From NCBI GenBank assembly GCA_934621485.1, contig CAKTUS010000001.1, positions 1 to 64,000 of the forward strand: 64,000 nucleotides of DNA, in the 5' to 3' direction. Below the pieces are notes generated by a model. That model worked only from the letters and a program-made list of their open reading frames with translations, was not told the DNA's origin and did not search any database. Below are positions 34,458 to 42,147 of this stretch, piece by piece. The position numbers and the translations under genes are program-made. The stretch is from an uncultured Clostridia bacterium. GTDB taxonomy: Bacteria; Bacillota; Clostridia; Christensenellales; Aristaeellaceae. Positions within the stretch are counted from its first letter, which is position 1. The number at the start of each line of letters is the position of its first letter.

Positions 34458-34479
34458 CACGCGTTTTATTCCGTTTGCC

Positions 34480-34514
34480 GGGGGCGGTCATAACGGTTTG
34501 TTATGGCCGCCCCC
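34480..34514 (+). terminator. First stem-loop after phosphoglucomutase
   Basis: The 15-bp arms GGGGGCGGTCATAAC and GTTATGGCCGCCCCC (one G-T pair) enclose GGTTT. No T-run follows, because the next element begins immediately. Related stem-loops recur at 34721-34743 and 34895-34917. Confidence 0.6.
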
Positions 34515-34720
34515 GGCCGTCTAAAAAGCTTGCCTGGCGGCAAAGCGTGTAAGGAGAGCCTTGCCGCCCAAGGCGCAGGTTGCCCAAAAAGCGGAGGCGC
34601 TGCCTCCTGCCGGGGTTTTAGGGGCGGATCCCCTAAAACTTGTACCATAACGCTTTTTCCGCGAACCAGCGTGACCGTGTTTGCAGGCATGCACTCTCCC
34701 ATGGAGGTTCTTTGACAGGC
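34515..34720. repeat. Type A element in reverse orientation, 3' of phosphoglucomutase
   Basis: It opens GGCCGTCTAAAAAGC and contains the reverse complement of the type A core (CCGGGGTTTTAGGGGCGGATCC split around 34610-34632). It ends TTCTTTGACAGGC. The second half (TTTTTCCGCGAACCAGCGTG) matches the copies at 20068 and 54339. It is one of two elements placed in tandem between three copies of a stem-loop. Confidence 0.75.
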
Positions 34721-34743
34721 TGAGGCCATCACGGTTGCTGCGG

Positions 34744-34894
34744 TCTCAGGCCGTCCAAAAGGCTTGCCGGAGGGCGAGATTTTCTGCCGGGAGGAACGCT
34801 TTGCCTGCGGATCGCCGGGCGGTGTATACGTCGGGATCACAATCAAAATCGAAGGGCTGCGGCCCTCGATACCATACGGGGTTTTTCGACAGCT
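34744..34894. repeat. Type B element, second tandem copy 3' of phosphoglucomutase
   Basis: The left end is TCAGGCCGTCCAAAAG and the right end TTTTTCGACAGCTTGA runs into the flanking repeat. The interior palindrome CGAAGGGCTGCGGCCCTCG is a variant of the type B hairpin. It is flanked by stem-loop repeats at 34721-34743 and 34895-34917, identical at 21 of 23 positions. Confidence 0.8.
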
Positions 34895-34897
34895 TGA

Positions 34898-34927
34898 GGC
34901 CATAACGGTTGTTGCGGCCTTTCTTTT
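34898..34927 (+). terminator. Distal terminator of the phosphoglucomutase transcript
   Basis: GGCCATAAC-GGTT-GTTGCGGCC followed by TTTCTTTTTTT is the only one of the three related stem-loops that keeps a T-run. It lies about 440 bp after the stop codon, apparently displaced by the two elements. Confidence 0.75.
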
Positions 34928-34994
34928 TTTGCCTTTTTTGGGAGCGAAAACGGCGAGTATAACCTTTTGTTATGAGGGGCAAAGGAAAGTTGAT

Positions 34995-35023
34995 TTGATT
35001 TGGTTACAGGGGACGCATATAAT
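34995..35023 (+). promoter_or_regulatory. Sigma-A-type promoter of the small membrane protein/MATE operon
   Basis: A -35 TTGATT (34995-35000) and a perfect -10 TATAAT (35018-35023) are separated by 17 bp. Confidence 0.75.
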
Positions 35024-35068
35024 GGTCACATCCCAAAAGAGGATAAGCAGAGAAAGGAAGTGCGCCGG

Positions 35069-35515
35069 ATGAAAGACGTTGTTTTTGCCGTTGGCCGGTA
35101 TGCGTTTTCGCCTCTTTGCCCGGCGCGAAGACGAAGGCTTGCCGGCCAGGTGCTGGGCCGTCCGGCCCGCTACCTTCCGGCCGATCTTTTGTATGCGGTG
35201 CGTACAAAGCGCGGGTTTGGCACAATGCTGTTGGCCGACCTTTTTTTATTTGGCCTTTGCCTGGCGGCGGACGTGCTGATCGACTTTGTGGTGCCCCTGC
35301 TGTTTGCGGTGCGGGCCGCCATTGGCGCCGCGGCGTGCATCCTGGCCTTTGGGCTGCTGGAGGATGAGCCGCGCCGGGCCCTGATGAAGCTGATGATGAT
35401 TGCCATGACCGTCTCCGGCTGCGGACTGTGGACGCTCACCACCCTGTTTATGCTTCTCTTTGAGCACTTGTTTTGGAGTAAGGAGGCGGAAAGCCATGAC
35501 CAAATTGCAGAATAA
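35069..35515 (+). CDS. Small membrane protein of unknown function upstream of MATE
   Basis: The 148-residue protein has a basic N-terminal third (ARRRRLAGQVLGRPARYLP), then three hydrophobic segments around residues 50-68, 72-92 and 105-130, ending in a polar tail. I do not recognise a family. The ATG at 35069 has AAAGGAAG upstream; a longer frame from 35000 overlaps the promoter. Its end overlaps the MATE start by 20 bp, so the two are almost certainly co-translated and may work together. Confidence 0.75.
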   Translation: MKDVVFAVGRYAFSPLCPARRRRLAGQVLGRPARYLPADLLYAVRTKRGFGTMLLADLFLFGLCLAADVLIDFVVPLLFAVRAAIGAAACILAFGLLEDEPRRALMKLMMIAMTVSGCGLWTLTTLFMLLFEHLFWSKEAESHDQIAE

Positions 35516-36956
35516 AGAAGCCGTTTTTGCAGAATGTCCCATTCCCGAAGCCATTTTTCGCCTGGCCCTGCCCACGGTGGCGGGACAGATGATTCTGGTG
35601 GTGTATAACCTGGCCGATACCTTTTTCATCGGCCTTACCGGCAACGACGCCATGCTTACCGCCGTTACCGTGTGCATGCCCGCGTTCATGATTTTGTCCG
35701 CCGTCGCCAACCTGTTTGGCGTGGGCGGCGCCAGCGTGATTGCCCGGGAACTGGGCAAGGGCCGCCGGGAAAAGGCGGGGTATGCCGCGTCCTTTGCCTT
35801 TTGGGGCTGCGCTTTGACGGCGCTGACGTACTCGCTGCTGGTAAGCTGCCTGGCAGACTGGTTCATCAACCTGCTGGGCGGCGCCCACCCGGAAGTCCAT
35901 GCCTATGCCAAAAGCTATCTGCTGTGCACCGTGGGCGCGGGCGGCGTAATAACCGCCCTTGGCAACCTGCTGGCCCACCTGCTGAGAGCCGAGGGCCGAA
36001 GCGGCCAGGCCGGCTTGGGCGTAGCCATGGGCGGCCTTTTGAACATCGCCCTGGATCCGCTGTTTATGCTGGTGATTTTGCCAAAGGGCATGGAGCCGCT
36101 GGCGGTGGCCGTGGCAACCACGCTGAGCAATCTGCTGGCCGCGCTGTACTTCCTTTGGGCCGTTTACCGCCGCCGCCAAACCACGGTACTGCGGCTTGCG
36201 CCCACCCGGCAGGCGCTGAAAAACGGGATTCCTGGCAAGGTGCTGGCCATTGGCCTGCCTGCCTGCGCCATGACGCTGTTTGAGAACATTTCCTACGCCA
36301 TGATGGATAAGCTGCTGTCCGCCTTTGGCACGGCGGTGCAGGCGGGCGTGGGCGTAGCCAAGAAAATCAACATGCTGGCGCACTGCATTGTGCGGGGCAT
36401 GGCCCAGGGCGTGCTGCCGCTGATCAGCTACAGCTTTGGCGCCCAAAACCAAAAGCGCCTGCGGGACTGCGTATGCCTGTCCTGCCTGATTTCGGTAGGG
36501 CTGGCCACGGTGTGCATGCTGGCAAGCCTGCTGCTGAGCCATGAGCTGGTGGCCATCTTCATTCACAGCGGCGCGGCCGCCGAAGCATACGGCGCGGATT
36601 GCCTGCGCATTTTGTGCCTGGGCGGCCCCTTCTCCGCCTGCGCGTATGCGTTTATTTCCTTTTTTCAGGCGGTGGGCGAGGGAAAGCGCTCCTTCCTGTT
36701 GGCCATTTTGCGCAAGGGAGTTTTGGATATTCCGCTCATGTTTCTGCTGGGCAGGCTGGCGCCCCTGTACGGCGTGGTGTGGGCCACGCCGGCAGCCGAC
36801 GTGCTGTGCTGCCTGTGCTCGCTGCGGATGGCCGCCCCCTACCTGCGCAGGCAAATGGCCCTGGTTAACGCGGGGCCGGCAGGCCGGCAGGAAAGCTCGC
36901 CCGGCGGTGAGAAGCGCCCTTTACCTGTTCGCCTGCGGCTCGCCGGGCGGCAATGA
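35496..36956 (+). CDS. MATE family efflux transporter with repeat-derived C-terminus
   Basis: The 486-residue protein has 12 predicted helices; the first lies in the LALPTVAGQMILVVYNLADT region, and typical MATE segments include NLFGVGGASVIARELGKG, LLRAEGRSGQAGLGVAMGG and GVAKKINMLAHCIVRGMAQG. MATE proteins export drugs or metabolites with Na+ or H+. The last 30 or so residues (after MALVNAGP) are encoded by a type B element flanked by a perfect 21-bp direct repeat. Deleting one repeat plus the element would give an ending of VAQVSGI and a stop. The start at 35496 follows AAGGAGG. Confidence 0.9.
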   Translation: MTKLQNKEAVFAECPIPEAIFRLALPTVAGQMILVVYNLADTFFIGLTGNDAMLTAVTVCMPAFMILSAVANLFGVGGASVIARELGKGRREKAGYAASFAFWGCALTALTYSLLVSCLADWFINLLGGAHPEVHAYAKSYLLCTVGAGGVITALGNLLAHLLRAEGRSGQAGLGVAMGGLLNIALDPLFMLVILPKGMEPLAVAVATTLSNLLAALYFLWAVYRRRQTTVLRLAPTRQALKNGIPGKVLAIGLPACAMTLFENISYAMMDKLLSAFGTAVQAGVGVAKKINMLAHCIVRGMAQGVLPLISYSFGAQNQKRLRDCVCLSCLISVGLATVCMLASLLLSHELVAIFIHSGAAAEAYGADCLRILCLGGPFSACAYAFISFFQAVGEGKRSFLLAILRKGVLDIPLMFLLGRLAPLYGVVWATPAADVLCCLCSLRMAAPYLRRQMALVNAGPAGRQESSPGGEKRPLPVRLRLAGRQ

Positions 36957-37097
36957 GCCCAAGGAAAGCCTTACTGCGCAAGGCTGCCGGAACCGACGTA
37001 CATGCCGCCGGTTTCAGAAGAAAAATCGGAGGATTGCACCCTCTGATACCACCCGGTTTTTTCGACAGTCTGCCGTCCCTGGTTAACGCGGGGCCGG
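36859..37097. mobile_element. Type B element with perfect 21-bp flanking direct repeats
   Basis: Identical 21-bp sequences containing CTGGTTAACGCGGGG occupy 36859-36879 and 37077-37097. The 197 bp between them open with CAGGCCGGCAGGAAAGCTCGCC-like sequence (the usual left end plus GCTCGCC stem) and close with TTTTTCGACAGTCTG, the usual right end. The interior carries the type B landmarks ACCGACGTACATGCCGCCGG and a decayed GGAGG..CCCTC hairpin. It is the best-resolved insertion of the family because the flanks are perfect and the pre-insertion coding sequence can be reconstructed. Confidence 0.85.
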
Positions 37098-37156
37098 TGG
37101 CGCAGGTTTCGGGAATATGATATACTACCGTAAGCGATAGCAGGAGGATGAACCCC

Positions 37157-38041
37157 ATGATTGACCCTAAGCTTTATTCGCTGCTAAAGGTGGCGGAAAG
37201 CGGCAGCTTTACCAAAGCGGCGGAGGCGTTGATGCTGACCCAGCCCGCCGTGAGCCACCATGTGCGCGCCATTGAGGAGGAGCTGGGCGTAAAGCTGTTT
37301 GAACGTGTGCATAATGAACTGCACGTAACGCGCGAAGGGGAAACGGTGATTCAGTACGCCCGGCGCATGGCGTCGCTGGACGCTCAGCTGCGCCGCGACC
37401 TGACCAGCGAGCGCCGGCAGATTACCTCCCTCACCATCGGCATTACCCATACGGCGGAAAGCAACACCATTGCCGAGGCGCTGGCTGCGTATGTATCCGC
37501 CCACGACGGCGTGACCATCAAAATGCTCACCGACACGCTGCCCAATTTGTACGATAAGCTGAAAACCTACGAGCTGGATTTCGCCATTGTGGAGGGCCGG
37601 ATTAACGACCCGGACCTGAAATACCTGATGCTGGACACCGATTGCCTGGTGCTGGCCGTAGCCCCAGACCACCCGCTGGCCCGCAAAACCATGGTGACCA
37701 TCAACGAGCTGAAGCGGGAAAAGATGATTCTGCGCCTGCCGGATTCCAATACCCGCAACCTGTTCGTCAGTTCGCTGGAAAGCCAGAATATGAGCATCGA
37801 CGACTTTAACGTGGTGCTGGAGGTAAACAATATCGCGACCATCAAGGATCTGGTGCGCCGCGGCTTCGGCGTGTCGGTGCTGGCCAAAAGCGCCTGTCAG
37901 GATGAGCTGAAAAAGAAAAAAATCGCCGTGCTGCCCATTGAAAACCTGAGCATGATGCGGGAAAACAATATCGTATATCTAAAAAACTTTCAGCATACCG
38001 ATATGCTGCGCGATATCATGAAATCCTACAGCCATAGCTAA
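37157..38041 (+). CDS. LysR family transcriptional regulator
   Basis: The 294-residue protein has an N-terminal winged HTH (LYSLLKVAESGSFTKAAEAL, then TQPAVSHHVRAIEEELGVKL) and a C-terminal periplasmic-binding-protein-like effector domain. It is probably an activator of a neighbouring transport or metabolic gene; neither the upstream MATE nor any divergent partner gives a clear target. Of two in-frame ATGs, the one at 37157 has the better distance (9 nt) from CAGGAGG. A MATE-truncating repeat element lies directly upstream, so its promoter region may have been altered by that insertion. Confidence 0.93.
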   Translation: MIDPKLYSLLKVAESGSFTKAAEALMLTQPAVSHHVRAIEEELGVKLFERVHNELHVTREGETVIQYARRMASLDAQLRRDLTSERRQITSLTIGITHTAESNTIAEALAAYVSAHDGVTIKMLTDTLPNLYDKLKTYELDFAIVEGRINDPDLKYLMLDTDCLVLAVAPDHPLARKTMVTINELKREKMILRLPDSNTRNLFVSSLESQNMSIDDFNVVLEVNNIATIKDLVRRGFGVSVLAKSACQDELKKKKIAVLPIENLSMMRENNIVYLKNFQHTDMLRDIMKSYSHS

Positions 38042-38114
38042 ACTGCGGCAGCTCGACAAAAGCGCGGGCGAAAACAGCCTGACGCGCTCCGAGGGCGTTC
38101 AAACACCCCAAATC

Positions 38115-38158
38115 AAAAGCCGTTCGATTTTCTGGATGCAGAAAGTCGAACGGCTTTT
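38115..38158. terminator. Bidirectional terminator between LysR and Nudix genes
   Basis: The long arms AAAAGCCGTTCGA.TTT and AAA.TCGAACGGCTTTT, with a loop of about 8 nt, lie between the convergent genes and can serve both strands. Confidence 0.85.
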
Positions 38159-38201
38159 GGCGGTGCTGTTCCCCCCAAAGCGCTTCGGGGCGCGGCCTCC
38201 G

Positions 38202-38819
38202 CTAGTCGAAAAGCGTCTGCCACAGCGGGGTGCGATGGGCCGAAAAGCAAAGCGCGATTTGCTCGGCCGTAACCTTTTCCCTGGCCAACGGGGGAAGCTC
38301 ATCCAGGGAGAACCAGCCGCTTTCTGTGGTTTCGCTGTTGGCTGCAAAGCTGCCGCCCAGCAGCTTACATTCCATAAATACTTTGATAACGCCCCAGGCG
38401 TAAACAGGCTGGTTGTGCTTTTCCCGCTGCTGCACGGCAATCACCCGCAGCGGCTCCACCTCCAGCCCCGCCTCCTCGCGCACTTCCTTGGCCGTGTTTT
38501 CGCCAATGGACAGCCAAACGTCCACCCACCCGCCGGGCAGCGACCACCGGCCGTCCTTTTCATGCACCAGCAAAATGCGCTCGCCGTCAAAGATGGCCGC
38601 CCGCGTGTCCAGCTTGGGGGTTTGATACCCCGTTTCGCCGCAAAAAAGGGTTTGCACGGTTGGCAGCGGTATTTGAGCCTGATGGGCCGCCATTTCCGCG
38701 GCAATTTCCCGGATGCGGGTATAACGCTCCTGGTCAAACACGTTGGGGCTATAGTGCAGCCCCGCCTGAGCCAGGCTTTGCAGCTCCATGGCCCATTGCA
38801 GCCAGGGTTCCCGTTCCAT
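38202..38819 (-). CDS. Nudix hydrolase with N-terminal NUDIX_N domain
   Basis: The 205-residue protein has an N-terminal helical part (about residues 1-60) and a Nudix domain with the box GGWVDVWLSIGENTAKEV then REEAGLEV. The first box Glu is replaced (Leu) and the REU Arg is Lys, as I recall for the YjhB-like subfamily with WADV.LSP.EN boxes. Such enzymes hydrolyse nucleoside diphosphate derivatives; substrate unknown. It follows the 38833 gene by 13 bp and is probably co-transcribed with it. Confidence 0.88.
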   Translation of the reverse strand: MEREPWLQWAMELQSLAQAGLHYSPNVFDQERYTRIREIAAEMAAHQAQIPLPTVQTLFCGETGYQTPKLDTRAAIFDGERILLVHEKDGRWSLPGGWVDVWLSIGENTAKEVREEAGLEVEPLRVIAVQQREKHNQPVYAWGVIKVFMECKLLGGSFAANSETTESGWFSLDELPPLAREKVTAEQIALCFSAHRTPLWQTLFD

Positions 38820-38832
38820 GGCGTTTTCCTCC

Positions 38833-39459
38833 TCAGCGCATGCGTTCCAGCAGCCAGTTCAGCAGCTTCACGGCGTTTTCCTCGTTGCCGCAGCCGGCCA
38901 AAACGCTCAGCACGTGATCCTCGCCCACAATGCCGAAATCGTGAAAGCCGCTGAGACGGTCGGCAGGGATGCCCGCCAGGATTTTTTCGCCGCTTTCATT
39001 CAGGGTAATGTAGCCGCCCGACAAATCCAGACCCTGCACATCCAGCGCGCCGCTGTCCACATAGGGCTGCAAATTCATCATGCTGCCTTCGGTGGCGGTG
39101 ATGAGAAACTTTTCGGTTGACAGCATGTATACGTCGCCCTGCCCCGCCGCCATCCATACCATCAGCTGCATTTGGCCATAGGTTTGGTCGTAGCCGACGG
39201 TGGTGAAGGTAACCTCCTCCATATCCGGCATGATTTCCTGACGCATGGATTGCAAAAGCTGGTCGATGCGCCGGTTGTCCTCGGCGCTGACCGCCGCCTC
39301 ACAGTAAAACTCCACCTTCAGGTTTTCCGGCGGGCGGTAACGGGTAACGGTGTACAGCAGGTTCCAAAGAAGAACCGAGCCCACAATCAGCAGCGCATAC
39401 TGCCACCAGGCGTAATGAAAATGGGTGCGGATTCTGCTTCGCGTCATCGGGATGTTCAT
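38833..39459 (-). CDS. Membrane-anchored extracytoplasmic protein, unknown function
   Basis: The 208-residue protein has a basic start (MTRSRIRTHFHYAWWQ), one membrane helix at about residues 19-37 and an extracytoplasmic domain. The segment AAGQGDVYMLSTEKFLITATEGSMM, followed by LQPYVDSGALD, resembles the first lobe of solute-binding proteins, and the end (GNEENAVKLLNWLLERM) resembles their closing helices. The middle of such a protein is missing, so it may be a shrunken binding-protein relative. The start follows GGAGGAG. It is divergent from the second sugar importer; no direct link is shown. Confidence 0.7.
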   Translation of the reverse strand: MNIPMTRSRIRTHFHYAWWQYALLIVGSVLLWNLLYTVTRYRPPENLKVEFYCEAAVSAEDNRRIDQLLQSMRQEIMPDMEEVTFTTVGYDQTYGQMQLMVWMAAGQGDVYMLSTEKFLITATEGSMMNLQPYVDSGALDVQGLDLSGGYITLNESGEKILAGIPADRLSGFHDFGIVGEDHVLSVLAGCGNEENAVKLLNWLLERMR

Positions 39460-39608
39460 AGGGCTCCTCCAGTTTTTTCAATTAAAATCAGCACAGCCTG
39501 TTTCCAAATCCGCTCCGGGAAGCGTTCCGAAGGGGGCGGCCCCGCTGACGGAAATCGCAGTGAATCTGCAAAGCTCCCTTCTGCCGTGCGCAGCGTCCGG
39601 GCGGTCAT

Positions 39609-39776
39609 TCAAACTGTCCAAAACCCAGGGTAATACCGGCGGGACGAAGCCCTCCGGTTTTCATTCCGAAACCCGCGGCGTATACATCGGCTTCGGCAGC
39701 CCTGCGCTTTTTGCCGTCCGGCGGCAGGCAAAGAACGCCTCTTGGCAGGCAGGCCGGCTTGAGCAGCGGTTTCCGC
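39609..39776. repeat. Diverged type B element in the divergent gap before the second ABC operon
   Basis: The left end TCAAACTGTCCAAAACCC and interior GGTTTTCATTCCGAAACC with CGGCGTATACATCGGCTTCGG match the type B copies at 47348 and 58858. The right end is degenerate. Unlike the other copies it lies between two divergent genes, so it may sit in a promoter region. I see no convincing hexamer pair for the downstream operon. Confidence 0.65.
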
Positions 39777-39901
39777 CGGCAAAAACCGGAAAAATTCCCT
39801 TTCATTATATCATGAGCGCGTATTGCGGGCAAGCATGAATGATTCTGCCCGAGCCGGTGAAAGCTAGTCGTGAAAACCGATAGCAAGGAGAGCGTCCATC
39901 C

Positions 39902-41290
39902 ATGAAAAAGCTTTTGACCATTTTGTGCGCCGCTCTGCTGATTGCAGGCGCAATCACCATTTTCGGCGTGGCGGAAACCGAACGGCCCGCAGAACCCGAA
40001 AGCTCCGCCGCCCCGCAGCAGGCGGACGGCCAGGCCGCAGGCAGTGTGTATTACCTGAACTTTAAGCCGGAACAGGCCCAGCAGTGGAATCAGCTGGCCC
40101 AAGCCTATACTCAGGCCACCGGCGTGCCCGTTACGGTGGTAACGGCGGCTTCCGGCACCTATGAGGACACCCTGCGCTCCGAGGTGGAAAAGCCTCAGGC
40201 GCCTACCCTATTTCAGGTAAACGGCCCTGTGGGCCTGAGCGCCTGGCGGGATTATTGCCTGGACCTGACCGATACGGCGCTGTACCGGCATTTGAAAAGC
40301 GATGATTTCGCCCTCAAGGAGGACGGCCGGGTGCTGGCGGTGGCTTATGTGCTGGAAAGCTACGGCCTGATCTACAACCGGAATCTGCTGGAAGCCTACT
40401 GCCATCTGGAAAACGCCGCCATTGCCCGGCCGGAGGATATCCGCGGCTTTGAAACCCTGAAGGCCGTGGCTCAGGATATTCAGGCCCGCAAAAAGGAGCT
40501 GGGCGTGCAGGGGGCGTTTACCTCCGCCGGTATGGACTCCAGCTCAGACTGGCGCTTCAAAACCCATTTGGCCAATGTGCCGATCTATTATGAATATCAG
40601 GCGGAGGGCATCGCTGCTGCGGAAGCCATTCAGGGCGTTTATCTGCCGCAGTTTCAGGCCATCTGGGATCTGTACCTTCAAAACGCTACCTGCGAACCCA
40701 CCCTCATTGGGGCCAAAACCGGCGAGGACGCCCTGTCTGAGTTCACCCTGGGCGAGGCGGTGTTTTACCAGAACGGCACCTGGGTATACGACGACCTGAT
40801 TGCCGGCGGCATGCAGGATGAGCAGCTGGGCATGCTGCCCATTTACATCGGCGTGGAGGGCGAGGAAAACCAGGGGCTTTGCACCGGCTCGGAAAACTAC
40901 TGGTGCATCAACCGCAAGGCCAGTCCGGAAAATATCGAAGCCACCAAGGAATTTTTGGAATGGGTGATTACCAGCGATGCGGGCCGGGAAGCGCTGGCCC
41001 GGCAGATGGGCTTTGTAACCCCCTTTGACACCTTCGACGAGGGCTATACCGCGGATAACGCCCTCATTCGGGCCGCCAACGCCTATATTGAGGACGGCCG
41101 CCAGCCGGTGGGCTGGACCTTTCCCACCATGCCCAGCGAAACCTGGAAAAACAACCTGGGCGCGGCCATGCTGGAGTATGCCCAGGGCACCGGCAGCTGG
41201 GAAAACGTGACCGCCGCCTTTGTGGACGGCTGGAAAACCGAGTATGACGCCAGTCGCAAAGACCAACAGTCCGCAAGGAAAGGCAGATGA
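39902..41290 (+). CDS. Second CUT1-type sugar-binding protein
   Basis: The 462-residue paralogue of the protein at 22168-23439 shares long stretches such as YYLNFKPE, VVTAASGTY, WRDY.LDL.D and WENVTAAFVDGWKTEYD. Its N-terminus (MKKLLTILCAALLIAGAITI) has no cleavable lipobox and leads into an Ala-, Glu- and Pro-rich linker of about 25 residues before the domain, suggesting an uncleaved membrane anchor with a flexible tether. The start follows AAGGAGAG. It is the first gene of the second importer; the permease gene overlaps its stop. Substrate unknown but probably related to that of the first system. Confidence 0.9.
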   Translation: MKKLLTILCAALLIAGAITIFGVAETERPAEPESSAAPQQADGQAAGSVYYLNFKPEQAQQWNQLAQAYTQATGVPVTVVTAASGTYEDTLRSEVEKPQAPTLFQVNGPVGLSAWRDYCLDLTDTALYRHLKSDDFALKEDGRVLAVAYVLESYGLIYNRNLLEAYCHLENAAIARPEDIRGFETLKAVAQDIQARKKELGVQGAFTSAGMDSSSDWRFKTHLANVPIYYEYQAEGIAAAEAIQGVYLPQFQAIWDLYLQNATCEPTLIGAKTGEDALSEFTLGEAVFYQNGTWVYDDLIAGGMQDEQLGMLPIYIGVEGEENQGLCTGSENYWCINRKASPENIEATKEFLEWVITSDAGREALARQMGFVTPFDTFDEGYTADNALIRAANAYIEDGRQPVGWTFPTMPSETWKNNLGAAMLEYAQGTGSWENVTAAFVDGWKTEYDASRKDQQSARKGR

Positions 41291-42147
41291 ATGAACCCAT
41301 GGAAAACACCCTGCGGCGGTGGTGGCCTCTCTTTGTGCTGCCCACCATGGCGGCCTTTGCCGTAGGCTTTTTGTGGCCGTTTCTATCGGGGCTGTACCTG
41401 TCCTTTTGCCGGTTTACCACCATTAGCAACGCGGTTTTTGTGGGCCTGGAAAACTATGTGCGGGCCTTTGGGGACAGCAGCAGCCGCTTTGTGCATGCCC
41501 TGTGGTTTACGGCGCTGTTTTCGGCGCTGTCCACCGTGGTGATCAATGTGGCGGGGCTGGCGGTGGCGCTGGCGCTGGTGAAGCGCTTTCGCGGAACCAG
41601 CCTGTTCCGTACAGTGTTTTTTATGCCCAACCTGATTGGCGGCATTGTGCTGGGCTGGCTGTGGCAGGTGCTGCTCAACGGGCTTCTGGCCCGCAGAGGC
41701 GTAACCCTGGTGTTTAGCGAGTGGTACGGCTTTTGGGGACTGATGCTGATGATGCTGTGGCAGCAGGCCGGGTACATGATGGTCATCTATATCGCCGGGC
41801 TGAACGCCATTCCGGACGCGTTGGCGGAGGCCGCCGCCATTGACGGCGCCAACGCCTGGCAAATGCTGACCCGCGTGCGCCTGCCCATGCTGATGCCCTC
41901 CATTACCATTTGCACCTTTCTGACGCTGACCAACGGCTTTAAGCTGTTCGACCAGAACCTGGCCCTGACGGCGGGCATGCCCTCGGGCCGCAGCGAGCTG
42001 CTGGCGCTGAACATTTACAACACCTTTTACGGCCGCACCGGCTGGGAGGGCGCAGGCCAGGCCAAGGCGGTGGTGTTTTGCCTGATTGTGGTGGCGCTGG
42101 CGCTGCTTCAGCTGCGCCTGACGCACACCCGGGAGGTGCAGCAGTGA
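41287..42147 (+). CDS. Carbohydrate ABC permease, MalF type (second importer)
   Basis: The 286-residue permease has six helices, an EAA loop (AEAAAIDGANAWQMLTRVRL, then PMLMPS) and the conserved segments YMMVIYIAGLNAIPDALAEA and TNGFKLFDQNLAL. It overlaps the binding-protein stop (ATGA). It matches the MalF permease at 21156-22061 along most of its length, but the Lys-rich N-terminal tail is replaced by MNEPMENTLRRWW. Confidence 0.92.
   Translation: MNEPMENTLRRWWPLFVLPTMAAFAVGFLWPFLSGLYLSFCRFTTISNAVFVGLENYVRAFGDSSSRFVHALWFTALFSALSTVVINVAGLAVALALVKRFRGTSLFRTVFFMPNLIGGIVLGWLWQVLLNGLLARRGVTLVFSEWYGFWGLMLMMLWQQAGYMMVIYIAGLNAIPDALAEAAAIDGANAWQMLTRVRLPMLMPSITICTFLTLTNGFKLFDQNLALTAGMPSGRSELLALNIYNTFYGRTGWEGAGQAKAVVFCLIVVALALLQLRLTHTREVQQ

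Noticed and set aside
38202..38819. Nudix gene as a degenerate, inactive enzyme because the first box Glu is Leu
   Set aside because: The change appears to be usual for the NUDIX_N subfamily it resembles, so it is not evidence of inactivity.
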